Assembly (NCBI GenBank): GCA_021234155.1 | Contig: JAJEKV010000005.1 | Location: 17,654,089-17,718,088 of the forward strand | Source of the DNA: Isoetes taiwanensis | Lineage: Eukaryota > Streptophyta > Lycopodiopsida > Isoetales > Isoetaceae | Direction: 5' to 3' | Length of the DNA stretch: 64,000 nt | Shown here: positions 24,531 to 34,962 of the stretch, piece by piece | Numbering within the stretch: position 1 is the stretch's first letter | Layout: each line of letters starts with the position of its first letter | Program-made: the position numbers and the translations under genes | Notes under the pieces: generated by a model | Told to the model about the DNA's origin: nothing | Seen by the model: only the letters and a program-made list of their open reading frames with translations | The model's database searches: none

Positions 24531-25336
24531 CCTTAAAAAAGTCGTGCCTCTTGCTCTTCTGTGGCTCTAGCCGCGTACTCCAAAAGCAAACGCTCATATA
24601 TCCTAGAGTTCAAGGATTCAGATCAAATGGCCACTTGAAGGGTTCTCCTATAGCATTCTGGTTTTTATAAGCAAGCAAGATGGCTCGGGCTGTATAAAAG
24701 AGACATACTTATATCCTTCAAGTCTATGGACATTAGGACATGTGGTCTGGCATGAATTGAGCTTTGTTTTACAAAGCCTTCATGACGTTTGGGACATACT
24801 CTGAGATCCTAGCAAAGGTTGGCTTTGGGGGGGTTCTAATACTCTACACATGGAGTGACTTGGACAGCTCTAGACTCTCGCTCCTTTCTAGATATCCTGG
24901 CAATAGGAAGTGTCAATGTGGCAACTAAGTCAAATTCTACTGGAAAGACAACAGAGTTAGGCCAAGGTTTATGCCTCTGGCATGAGAAGAGGTGATGTAC
25001 CAATATTTGAGCTTGTGTTGCTATGCTGAGGGTCTAGATGACTATAGCAAAGGAATGTTCTTGAGCACTTCTACCCAGGAGTAAGGTATCAAGTTTGAGC
25101 CGAGAGAAGAGCTTGCGAGGTCCCAATGGGGTATTGCTTCTATTTATAAACAAACTCTAGTTTGGAAGATAAAATTTATGGTTTGATAAATTTTGGTCAT
25201 TTTGAGATGGAGTATAATATTTTTAGCCCAATTTGAAGGTCATAAATGGGTTCTAGACTGTCTAATGGTCCTATTGCAACAAATTTCAGGTGATTTAGAG
25301 CTGTCTAGCTCAAGTTATGAAGGTTCAAAGTTTTGA
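24531..25336. other. Intergenic DNA, no gene seen
   Basis: No convincing ORF or RNA. Only short stop-rich frames. Confidence 0.5.
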
Positions 25337-25782
25337 CCACTCACACAGTGCGCCAGAGGCTGGAGCTAAAATTTAGGTAGGGCTCCAGGCACACTCTGTG
25401 AGTGGTGGCACCTGTTTAGGTCCTAGATGATTCTAAAAGTTGGTATGAAGATAGAATCTTGCTTATCTCGAGGAGTTAAGCTAGGATATGCCCCTAGTTT
25501 CTTGTTTTAGACTCGTCTTGGTGTAGATCCGTGGTCAAACACTCACACAGTGCGCGAGAGCCTTGAGCTAATTTTTAGCTAAGGCCCTGGGCGCACTCTG
25601 TGAGTGATCATACTTTCTTAACTAGAATTTATATTTTCTGAACACAATGACAGGTGTTCCTAGCTTAAAATTTGATTTTAAACTTCCTTATATTTCTTGG
25701 TGAACTATGGTCAAAAACTCACACAATACGTGAGAGCCCGAGCTAATTTTTAGCTAAGGCTCTGGGCATACTCTGTGAGTGG
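25337..25782. repeat. Three tandem imperfect hairpins
   Basis: Three related inverted repeats at 25337-25405, 25540-25616 and 25717-25782, 170-205 bp apart. Each has a left arm near ACTCACACAGTGCGC and GAGCTAA, a small loop and a right arm ending CTCTGTGAGTG. Arms of about 30 bases pair with a few mismatches. The intervening sequences are not obviously similar. Confidence 0.85.
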
Positions 25783-25857
25783 TCACTCTTTCTAGTAGCA
25801 AAATTTTCAAGTTTTACTAAAGCACATCTCTTCGTGCACCAATTGAGGGATTGTCAC

Positions 25858-26180
25858 GAGTTGAGTAAAATGCATGGTGGGGCGTGATCTAGTTCAACCG
25901 AGCATCGACATGACTGACACATTGGTTTTGCATGCAATGAATAGTAGGGTTGAGGGCCGATGAGTTGAGTAAAATGCATGATGGGGCGTGATCTAGTTCA
26001 ATCGAGCATCGATGTGGTGACCTGCCGGGTGGCCCGACACATTGGTTTTGCATGCAATGAATAGTAGGGTTGAGAGCCGATAAGTTGAGTAAAATGCATG
26101 ATGGGGCGTGATCTAGTTCAACCGAGCATCGATGTGAATGACACACTGGTTTTACATGCAATGACTAGTAAGGTTAAGAG
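25858..26180. repeat. Tandem repeat, three units of 104-120 bp
   Basis: Units start GAGTTGAGTAAAATGCAT at 25858 and 25962, and as AAGTTGAGTAAAATGCAT at 26082. Each contains GGGGCGTGATCTAGTTCAA, a GAGCATCGA block and TGCATGCAATGA. The second unit carries about 16 extra bases (CTGCCGGGTGGCCC). High identity suggests recent amplification. Confidence 0.93.
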
Positions 26181-26199
26181 CTGATGAGGATAGCTGGAA

Positions 26200-27091
26200 G
26201 GTGATCCTTGCCTTTACCTCTTGGAAATCATGTCCAGACTTCAATTCCGTTGGCATCAACCCATGGTTCTGCCCGTGACCATTCAGATCACTACTCAGTT
26301 GGTCGCCAAGGAGTATGCCTTGACGAGCCCCTGGATTGTTGAAAATAGTATTATGGGCTCTGCTATGGGCGTTCTGGTCCCCAAGCTCTAGATCTTGCCT
26401 TTCGCATTCATGGTTGATACTATCCTCACAAGGATTGGGAGAAGAGTGGAAGGAAGTGGAATCTTGCCTTGTTGCACATAACTTGTCAACCGGTCAATGA
26501 GCACTCTTGTCTTTAGGAAAGACCCGATGACATCCTTCTCATCAACGTGGTTCTGTTCGTGTGTATGGGCTCGAGTGTCTTGCACTTCCCACCATAAGCA
26601 TGTCGCTTTTTCCAACTAAAGTGAAGCCAAATCAATTTTCATACAAGTACCCAAGATGCTATGATAATTGAAGTACCCCTCATACAAGATATTGGGTTTG
26701 TAGTACCTGAGAATTTCACTAGGAATCTTTACATTCTCCAACTGAGATCTAGGAAAGCTAACTGCTGGTGACGATATTGCACTGAAAGTGGAAGGTCCTG
26801 ATATCACCTTCATATCTTCTTTTGAACATTTAATCTCAGTCTTTGATAAGAAATCCCAACTTTGCCTTAGTGATATCATCGACCTGCAATCTCAAATTTT
26901 CTTGGCCATATTACTCCATTACAACTAAGAGGTGAATGTATTAAAAGTTTCGACTTGTTCATCCATCTTTTCTTCCAAGGATTCTTGGTTTCTCAACATT
27001 TGAGTAAGAAGCCCTTCTATGCTTGTTAAGGCTGACATCAAACTCCTCAATATTTTTCTTCAAACTTTGAACAATTTCCTTGAGAGCCATA
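26200..27091 (-). pseudogene. Reverse-strand ORF remnant, retroelement gag-like (uncertain)
   Basis: On the minus strand from ATG at 27091 the sequence reads MALKEIVQSLKKNIEEFD (probably helical), then continues through several frames with SWDFLSKTEIKCSKEDM, ILRYYKPNILYEGYFNYH and a longer open stretch at 26388-26615 (NHVDEKDVIGSFLKTRVL). The amphipathic start and position among LTR remnants would fit a degraded gag. I see no zinc knuckle or protease, so the assignment is weak. Confidence 0.3.
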
Positions 27092-28013
27092 CTGATAAAA
27101 ACAACATGTTGGCAACTACAACCACCATTCAAAGAATGTGCTCATACCCAAAATACAAAATAAGTATATATTAGAGAAATATATATATATAAGCCACAAA
27201 TTACCATGCATTAGAATCCTCAAAACTTCAACTCTGCACTTCACTGTAACTTTCGTCAAATTATAGGAAGTTCATCGACTTTGGGAAAGAATTTCTTTTC
27301 CGTGAAATCTTGGATTCCTACTATTCAAAATGGACCAAAAAGCTAGTATCTAGTTTCGACTTCAAGTGAATCACCTGGAAAACAACGAGTAAAACTTAAG
27401 TCATTCATCTCTGAGTGCAAGCCACTTTTCTATGACAGTAGGTGCAGTGGATTTTTACTCCTAACTAGTAATGTGCTTATTGCATCCATTGTATAAGGTC
27501 CAGCTCCGTGGACGTTAAAATTCAATTCGATTCAATTTAATGATATGTGATGCTGATTGTTGTTGGGGTAATATTTTGTTTGTCCTTTAGGGTAATGTTT
27601 CATATATAACAAATTGAAGCCAACCAGGACTTTAATGTAAATAATAAACTATTGCTGCCATGATTTGGCAGCATAGAAAAGCAAATGGCATTTCACATTA
27701 ATGGCTAATAACTTGTTGAAACATGTGCATAGACCAAGTCAACTCAAGAGCTCAAGCTGAAGAACCAAGCAAGGACTTTCATTTGAAACATCACAAGAAA
27801 GGATTCAAAGTGAAAAAGTCAAAGTCACACAAGAAGGAAGGCAAGGTCAACTTAAGGAAGCTTCATGGCAATATCAAGATGGGAAGACCCCTTGAGAAGT
27901 AAGATGTTCATTCAAGTTCAAATTCTTGGGCATGATTGATACTTTGAGCACCCTTTGCCTCCATTTGCCTCACCTCACTGATCTCTACCTCTATACAAAT
28001 CCCAAAATGGCTC
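27092..28013. other. Intergenic DNA, no gene seen
   Basis: AT-rich, with a short (TA)n near 27180. No supported gene. Confidence 0.5.
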
Positions 28014-28129
28014 AAACTCTTTTCCTAGTCAAAAACTTCTCACACATCCATGATATACCCTCCATTACCTCATCACACACCATATTCCTTTTTTTCATCT
28101 CACAAAGTTTTTGACTAGGGGAAAAGTTT
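28014..28129. repeat. Inverted repeat, 25 bp arms
   Basis: The left arm at 28014-28038 contains CCTAGTCAAAAACTT. The right arm at 28105-28129 contains its exact reverse complement AAGTTTTTGACTAGG. Pairing extends outward with a mismatch. The spacer is about 66 bp and AT-rich. It may be a small foldback element. Confidence 0.85.
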
Positions 28130-28599
28130 TTGCCACGTCACCACATGCCAACTCACCCCATACCATGTCACCCTTGGATTGCCTACACATACCCTATGCT
28201 TACCACATGTCCAATCTTCAAAACCATCCCATTCCAAAAAATAAACAAATCCTTTTTTCCAAAGAGATTCTTCCATAGGGTAGGGCATCAAAAAGATTCT
28301 ATGTGGCACAAAAAAGATTCCCAAATAAACCATGGTTTGGTCCTATAGTTTGGATTCTAGGGAAGAGTGCCCTATGGTTAGAAGATGCTAGCATATGATT
28401 TTTCTATGTACCCCTTTGCCTAAGTCTCATTTCACCCAATCCCCATGTGCCATGTTACACTGGTATCTCCTCTGCAAAATTCTCTGACCTAAAAACGTCA
28501 GGCCAAGATCCGACCTCTCCGGTGAATCTGGCCTGACAATCATGAGCCTGAGCATCCCTTTTGTACTCTAGTGCCTCAAGAAACATCGTAACATGCATA

Positions 28600-29553
28600 A
28601 AGCCAAAACAAAACAGACCCAGATGCCAAGAATGTGCTGGAAATGAGAAAATCGAAAGGGGAAACATTTTTGAAACAAGGGTCGGCTTCTGTGCGAAAGA
28701 TTCGACATCTGAGATTGTACTTGGACCGGATTTGCGGAGCATGAGCTAAGAATGACCTGCCTTGCATGAAATACCTGGTTATTTGATGCAAATTACTTTG
28801 AATGTAATATTCCTGATCCTGTGCCCAAGACTCTGAGCTTGGGAATTTATGTTCTTATTCTGTGTGATGATTCAATGAAAGAAAATCCAACCTTGGTAAG
28901 CACTGCTTTCATTTGATAATCTAGAGCATAGTGTTGAAGCAAATTAGTGAACTTAATTCAATTAATAAGTCTAAGTGTAGGTTTTCGTTTCACAAGCCAA
29001 AGGTTATCCAAAGAAATCAAACAAGCACTGTGTTTCCCACGAGAATTCTCCATTTATTCTTCTTAGAGCTAAAGTTGCCACTTATTAATCAAAATCTTCA
29101 TAAACAAAAAAGGGGGACAAGACCTCAAGAAAAAACCCTATGCACCTACTCTACAGAGTTATCAGAAACTATTCCAGTTGATAAAACTTGAAAAGACATC
29201 CTGTTCATACATTTGCAAAAAAGAGCTCTCGGGTTGGGCTATTGACCAAAAATTGACCCAGTCAGTTTGATTAATTGCACATAGTTACCCTAAGAATCTG
29301 CAAACAGACTTTCATAGGCTGCTAAAACACTCTCCCTAGTATTCAACAAGATTGATCTAATAGATAAAAGCTCAAAAGATCACACTTGGGAAGGATTTAG
29401 CTGTGACAGTCTTTTTGTTGTTCAGGGAAACTAATCTACCATAGGTGTTTGAGCATTTCTTTTGCAGTATTTTCTCACAGAGTGGTTGCCTATAGCAACT
29501 TGGAGGTTCTGCACCATTGAGGTTGAAGGTTTGCCAGGAATACCTTCAACATT
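28600..29553 (+). repeat. LTR/leader of family C, copy 2
   Basis: Homologous in patches to 23320-24530 and immediately followed by a gag frame, as a 5' LTR and leader should be. Contains CCTGTGCCCAAGACTCTGAG and the AGAGTGGTTGCC block at 29479. Boundaries approximate; a primer-binding site was not identified. Confidence 0.5.
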
Positions 29554-30012
29554 TTGGAGGTTCTACCGAGATCCCACCTGGATCTTTGGGAACTCATGGC
29601 TCCTAGAAAAAGCGACCAAATTCACACTGAAGCACCAGAAAATACAGGTGTGCCTGCCACAAATGTGACCAATCAAGGTAATGCAGGTATACAATATTTT
29701 GAACTCAATATGCCAATTCCCCCTCCTACTTTTGATCCAAGCAGCAATGCTAATAATTTTTTGAAAAGCTATGAGGAATACTATCAAGAATATGGTCATA
29801 AAAAAGGTAGTAAGTTTTCAGAATTCAAGAAGTGTTTCAAGAATGAAGAAGTGAGAGCATGGTTGGAGTACACTATCAGCACAGGTGTCAACACTTGGGA
29901 GGAAATCGAAAAACAGTTCATTGAAAGGTTTGGTAAGACAACTGAACCACAAGATTTGGTCTTTGAATTGCAACCCCCTTATTACTTAAGATTATGGGGG
30001 GTTTTCTTTAGG
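29554..30012 (+). pseudogene. LTR-retrotransposon gag N-terminal fragment (family C)
   Basis: An open frame of about 153 residues. The coding part probably begins at MAPRKSDQIHTEAPENTG. It carries PIPPPTFDPSSNANNFLKSY and FKKCFKNEEVRAWLEYTI, then NTWEEIEKQFIERFGKTTEP, the W-x-x-[IL]-x-x-x-F-x-x-x-F pattern of the plant Gag (retrotrans_gag) domain. Gag would form the particle core. The frame ends at 30012, where unrelated sequence starts, so knuckles, protease and pol are missing. Confidence 0.7.
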
Positions 30013-32111
30013 TAATTTTTGGGCTCCCCTCTTTGGCGGCGCTGCCAACAATTTTTTTTCTTTGTTCTGTGATTTGGGGCAGCCCTCAATAGAGTAGTTT
30101 CTCTGTTCTATAAGGGTGCATCCCCATTAGGCCGTTATTCAGGCCTGACTTTGCCACATGGCAAACCCAGCCAGGAAAAAAGCATTCCCAATACCTTCAA
30201 GGCACTGGAGTTCTGCTGACGAGTCGAGGCCACCTTCTCTTTCTTCAGAAGTGCCCAAGGACTTCCGAATTGCCCAAGCCATGCCTTGGGTTTGTCTTCT
30301 AGCAAGCTGGATTTGTCCTCTAGTAGCTACGTTGGTCTTGTAGCTCAATGCCCGTTTGTCTTGTAGCTCAATGCAATCAGCCAAGAAAATAGAAGCTCAG
30401 CAACAGTGATGGGAATGGTATGCGCCCTAACAGATTGTAGGAACTCAGTTCTGATGACATGGCAAACTCAATTTCTGTATAATGGTGATGCGCCCTAATA
30501 CGATTTGGGGCAGCGATGGCGGGCACAAGGATTTCTCAAACATATTTGATAGCCGAAAATGGCTCTGCATAAGGAGCTTCTTAGATGCCATAGCCACAGG
30601 ATCTTCGAGTTTTCTAGATGCCATAGCCACAGGAAACCCTTTCCATTTGCTTTTCACAAGAAAAACAAAGAATTAGCCATAGGAAATCTTTTTGGTTGCA
30701 TTTTTCACAAGAAAAACACAGATTTGTTAGGGTTTCAACGAATTTTCAGGCTGCAGCGATGGATTTGCAAGGATTTGAGGTAATCAGTAGGTGATGAAGG
30801 CCACGTATGGGAACCTACGCCAGCAGAAGGCGGGAAGTGGCGCGGCGCCACTCTGCAAAAACCGGACCACGCCAGCTAGGGTTCGAACCTTCTATTTGTA
30901 TGCCTCAAATTTTGTCTTTTGTATAAATCAGATCCAGAGGCGGAATGGTTTATCCAACTGGGATTCGAACCCAGACGAAACCAAATCTCAATTTTCTCTC
31001 TACGTATCAACTCCTGCTATTTATCTCTTTCCAATACAAGAGGACATAGAGTGATTCACCTGACTAACCAAATTGGCAAATATTTCTGTCATCGAAGTAT
31101 CCAGGTAGGTCTCCAACAAATTCAAAAGCAGTTAAACCATCAATGTCAATGATTTGCTCAAGAAATAAGCAGTTGACAGAAATTTCTCCGAATGCACCTA
31201 TGTACTCCTTCAGATCCACCTTCACGCAGCGAACCCAACTTCAATGGATTCCTTTACTTGCTGGTTCTTTTCACGGCATAAGAAATCCTCAGTACTCAAT
31301 CAGACACCTGCACAAGATTGCCTTGTTGCTAATCTGTGCTACTGTATTTAGCCCTTCTCTACCGATGAAATACCACTGTGTTTTCGACTTTTGGGAAAAC
31401 TTTTGTTCTAATATGATTCACAATTCAACTACCATTTCTAGAACTGAATTCACAATGATCCCTAAATTTCGTTGTCCTATTGTGGTTTTCGCATGCCACA
31501 GTCGACCTTGATATTCGCTCTCACATCCCTCCTTTTTTTTGTTATGTTAAATACCAGTTATGTTATCCTTTGGAAATAACACCTGTCAACACGTGTCATT
31601 TATTTTAACATCCAAGAGATAAAATATAATATGGCATTAACAATAACTCCCAACATCTATAACAATTTCTTGATTGAAACCTAGAACCAAGTTGCATCCG
31701 CAAATGGAGCACGAACTATGCGAACAGAACCACATATCCATGTCCATGCCATTCACATGAAATGTATGCTTGCATCTGGGCAGAATGCTGATTTTTTTTT
31801 TCTCTTCTTCAAATTCCGTGAGATATACAAGGCATTCGGACCTCTGAACAAGGGATTTCAAAGGAAATTTTGAAGCAAGATCAAGAGAAAAAATTAAAGC
31901 ATTCATAGCTCTGTGCAGGGAATTGGTTTGTATCTTTTTTATTTCGATTACCAATACTTGAATCGAGCTTAAAATGCAGATAAGCAAGCATAAAACGTGT
32001 AGTGGATGCCAATCCAACTGCCCTTAAAATGCAGATAAGTAAGCGCAAAACGTGTAGTGGATCCCAATCTGCCTGCCCACGAACAAAACTCTATCGACCT
32101 GTATATTGAAG
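30013..32111. other. Intergenic DNA with small repeats
   Basis: No gene supported. A two-unit repeat ATGCCATAGCCACAGG lies at 30588 and 30619. Near 30955-31072 on the minus strand there is a T-arm-like GGTTCGAATCC and, about 85 bases upstream of it, an A-box-like TAGTCAGGTGA. These could belong to a decayed tRNA-derived SINE, but the distance is large. Confidence 0.5.
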
Positions 32112-32114
32112 TAA

Positions 32115-32436
32115 GGGCCGGGTCACATGAACAGGTTGACATCTCTCCTTAGATGTCAAAAACTGAAATTGAAAGGGTCTCATGCTGATTTTTGTCATGA
32201 AGAGATTCAAGTTGACATCTATACATTCTGATGTCTCTCTTCGCGGTTGAAAGGATTCATGTCAACATGAAAGACGTATCAAAACTCAGGACACTTGGCA
32301 ATGATCCAAAAATCAGCAGGGAAGAAGAAACGACAAGCCCTCCAGTTCCTCTTAATCTTCATGTAACCCTCTCGAAATTGAAGCGTTCATGTCGACAGGG
32401 AGTAGTTCATGTCGACCTGTTCGTGTGAACATACCC
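32115..32436. mobile_element. PIF/Harbinger-like MITE, 322 bp
   Basis: Bounded by TAA on both sides (32112-32114 and 32437-32439). The left end is GGGCCGGGTCACATGAACAG and the right end, reversed and complemented, is GGGTATGTTCACACGAACAG, with the match extending into TTGACAT/TCGACAT. Imperfect terminal inverted repeats of about 28 bp, a 3 bp TAA duplication and no coding capacity fit a Tourist-type MITE. Internal TTCATGTCGAC motifs recur near the right end. Confidence 0.7.
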
Positions 32437-32450
32437 TAAGGGAACAGATT

Positions 32451-32729
32451 TGTTAGAATTCAAGCTACATTAGAGTACATTTAGAGTACATTGATGTACA
32501 TTAGATACATTGAAGTACATCATGTACATCTCTGGCCTTTGGCCTTCTATTTCCGGTTGTTGGCCTTTCAGTGCCATTCATTCCATGTATTTATAGATTA
32601 CATGCAATATAGAGAACATCCAGATTGTTCCTATTCTATTCCTATTGTGTCTCTTCCATTCTTGCTTTCGCTTTGGCTCACTCTGTGCTGTAGATTTGTA
32701 TTAGTCCATAGCTGATACGTTTTCCAACA
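32451..32729 (+). repeat. 5' LTR of Ty1/copia element
   Basis: Begins TGTTAGAATTCAAGCT and ends TTTTCCAACA, 279 bp, immediately followed by a primer-binding site. It contains a series of TACATT/GTACAT units (AGAGTACATT, TGATGTACATTAGATACATT). The 3' counterpart at 36918 matches for 79 bp. Confidence 0.92.
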
Positions 32730-32742
32730 TGGTATTAGAGCC
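32730..32742 (+). promoter_or_regulatory. Copia primer-binding site
   Basis: TGGTATTAGAGCC directly abuts the LTR. It matches the 3' end complement of initiator methionine tRNA (TGGTATCAGAGCC) with one change. Confidence 0.9.
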
Positions 32743-32763
32743 TATTGGCATATAAAGGGAAGT

Positions 32764-33664
32764 TTGACAATAGAGGAACTTGGAAGAACAATTCTGGAAG
32801 AATACTTATCTAAGCAGGAGAAGGTCATGGAGACCAGATCTGTATCAGCAATTCTGAAGCCACCTATGTTTGATGGCAAAGGGTTTCAAGGCTGGAAGAA
32901 ATCGATGAAGTTATATCTAATGGCAGAGGATGTCTGGGATATAGTGGATGGGTCTGAAACTAAACCAGAGAATGCTGGGACAGCTGCTCAAATCAAGCTT
33001 CAAAAGGATTGGCAACGCCATGATAATAGAGCAATGGCTTGCATATATATGTGTCTTTCCAGAGCCATAGTCATGCAAGTAGATATGGATCAGGGCAGCT
33101 ATTCTCTTTCGATTTGGCTTGAAGATAAGTATGGCACCAAAACAGAAGGTGAAGTTATGCATTTGTATACACAGATTAGGAATTGCAAGTATGTGGAAGG
33201 AGCTGATCTGAATACACACATAAATCAAATGAAGGAGATGTTTGATATGTTGGCAGCAGCAGATTCCAAGTATGCAGTTCCAGAGGGGCAACAAAAGCTC
33301 CAGTTATATGCTTCTCTTCCGAATTGATGGGAAAACTTTGTTGACCTTGACAGCTCAAAGTAGCCTTTCGTGGGATGACGCCATCTCTAAGCTTTTGCAG
33401 AAAGAGATGCGCTTGAAAGACAAAGTGGAGGATTCCAAGCCATCACAAGCTATGCTTGCACGAGGGAGGCAAGATAAGAAGCATCATTACAAAAAGCAAT
33501 CGGATGGGAAGGTGGACGGATCAAAAGGAGCACGTCTTAAGAAAGTTTATGCCAAGAGAGGGCAATGCAGGAACTGCTTTGAATATGGCCATTATGCAGC
33601 CGATTGTCCGGAGGGAAAGAACAAATCAGAGAAAGCACACCTAGTTGAGGCACAAGTCATCAAA
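32764..33664 (+). pseudogene. Ty1/copia gag
   Basis: Gag-like frame from MTIEELGRTILEEYL. It has KPPMFDGKGFQGWKKSMKLY (the copia F-x-G-x-x-F/Y-x-x-W motif), IWLEDKYGTKTEGEVMHLY and MKEMFDMLAAADSKY. An in-frame TGA at 33325-33327 interrupts it. The downstream frame carries the zinc knuckle CRNCFEYGHYAADC (CX2CX4HX4C) at about 33570. The order fits a UBN2/copia Gag. The stop and frame changes make it non-functional. Confidence 0.88.
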
Positions 33665-33727
33665 TGAGAGGCTTCTCTTGTGATCTAATAAGACCAGAGT
33701 CTCAGAATTAAAGGGGAGGCTTCTGTT

Positions 33728-34962
33728 GTGGAAACAAGTGCATGTACTGCTGCTGGAAAGAAGGTTCTTACAGTGGATTCTGCATGCATATCAGTGATGT
33801 TGAAGGATAGGGATCTATTCTCAAGTTATCAAAATGACAAAAGTCTGGTGCAATTGGGAGATCATAGTGAAATTCAAGTGCAAGGAAGTGGTCAATATCA
33901 TTTCACGCTATTGAATGGTGAAAGTACAGTGCTTCCAGAAACCTTACCTGTCCCGGAATTGCGAAAAAACCTTTTGTCAGTTGCATGTGCAGCAGATGTT
34001 GGTCTGCAAGTTTTCTTTGATGATAAGAAAGTTCTTTTCTTGAAGAATGCATGGATTGAAGGGGGTATAGTGGCCAAGGGCGGCAATTTGTATGAGCTGG
34101 AGGAGTCTGATCCAAATCAGGCCCTAGTAGTATCAGCCAAAGAAAAGGAGAAAGTGCTACTTTGGCACAAAAGGTACGGTCACGCTAATGTTCAAGCGTT
34201 AAAAATAATGCAGCGAAAAGAACATGGTTCATGGCATGAAGATAACTATGAAGGCAGACCCGGATCTTTGTGAAGCATGCATCCTTGGTAAGCACCCTCG
34301 CAGATCATTTGCAAGTGTAGGCAGCAGAGTTAAGCAAGTGCTGGAGCTTGTCCACTCAGATCTTTATGGACCAACAGAGGTGTCTGCGCGCCTTGGTAAG
34401 GCAGTATATTTCATCACTTTATTGATGATTTTAGTCGGAAAACAATTGTCTATTTTCTAACCAAGAAAAGTGATGCCCTTGAGGCTTTCAAATTGTATAA
34501 AGCATGTATAGAAAATCAGACAGGGAAGAAGATTAAGCAATTGCGCACTCATGGTGGTAGAGAGTATCTTAGTGATCTCTTCCATGATACATGTGATCAG
34601 GCAGGGATTCAGCGTCAATGCACAACGAGGGCTACTCCACAACAAAACAGTGTTGCGGAGAGGAAGAATCGCACTTTGTGCATGCGGCAAAAAGTATGCT
34701 TGCTGATAGTCATTTGCCAAAGTATTTTTGGGCTGATGCAATTGCTGCAGTAGTTCATGTGCAAAACAGATTGACCACAGTTGCGTTGGATAATGAGATG
34801 ACTCCAGAAGAAGCTTGGTCTGGAGAGAAACCGGATGTTTCTCATTTGTGCACCTTTGGATGTACCGCTTATGTACATGTTCCTGAGCATTTGCGTAGAA
34901 AATTTGATGCCCGTAGCACCAAATGTACTTTCATTGGCTATGCACCTAATCATAAAGCATAA
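33728..34962 (+). pseudogene. Ty1/copia protease and integrase
   Basis: The protease region starts VLTVDSACISVMLKDRDLFS; the usual active-site DSGA is DSAC here. It is followed by the conserved LPVPELRKNLLSVACAAD. Pre-integrase: LLWHKRYGHANVQALKIMQ, then CEACILGKHPRRSF (HHCC zinc region split by a frameshift near 34215). Integrase core: ELVHSDLYGPTEVSA (first Asp present), then KKIKQLRTHGGREYLS, where the expected second catalytic Asp aligns with His, then RATPQQNSVAERKNRTL with the third (Glu) block. The frame ends at TAA 34960. Several frameshifts. Confidence 0.88.

Noticed and set aside
25889-26161. Minus-strand frame with repeated Cys/His peptides, zinc-finger-like
   Set aside because: It is a translation of the 104/120 bp tandem repeat, with no zinc-finger spacing.
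25337-26180. CRISPR-like array
   Set aside because: Plant context, units too long and unequal, spacers not of uniform size; the repeats are hairpins and simple tandem duplications.
30940-31075. tRNA gene or SINE on the minus strand (GGTTCGAATCC box B with upstream A-box-like sequence)
   Set aside because: No D arm or anticodon arm could be folded, and the boxes are about 85 bases apart. Kept only as a remark.
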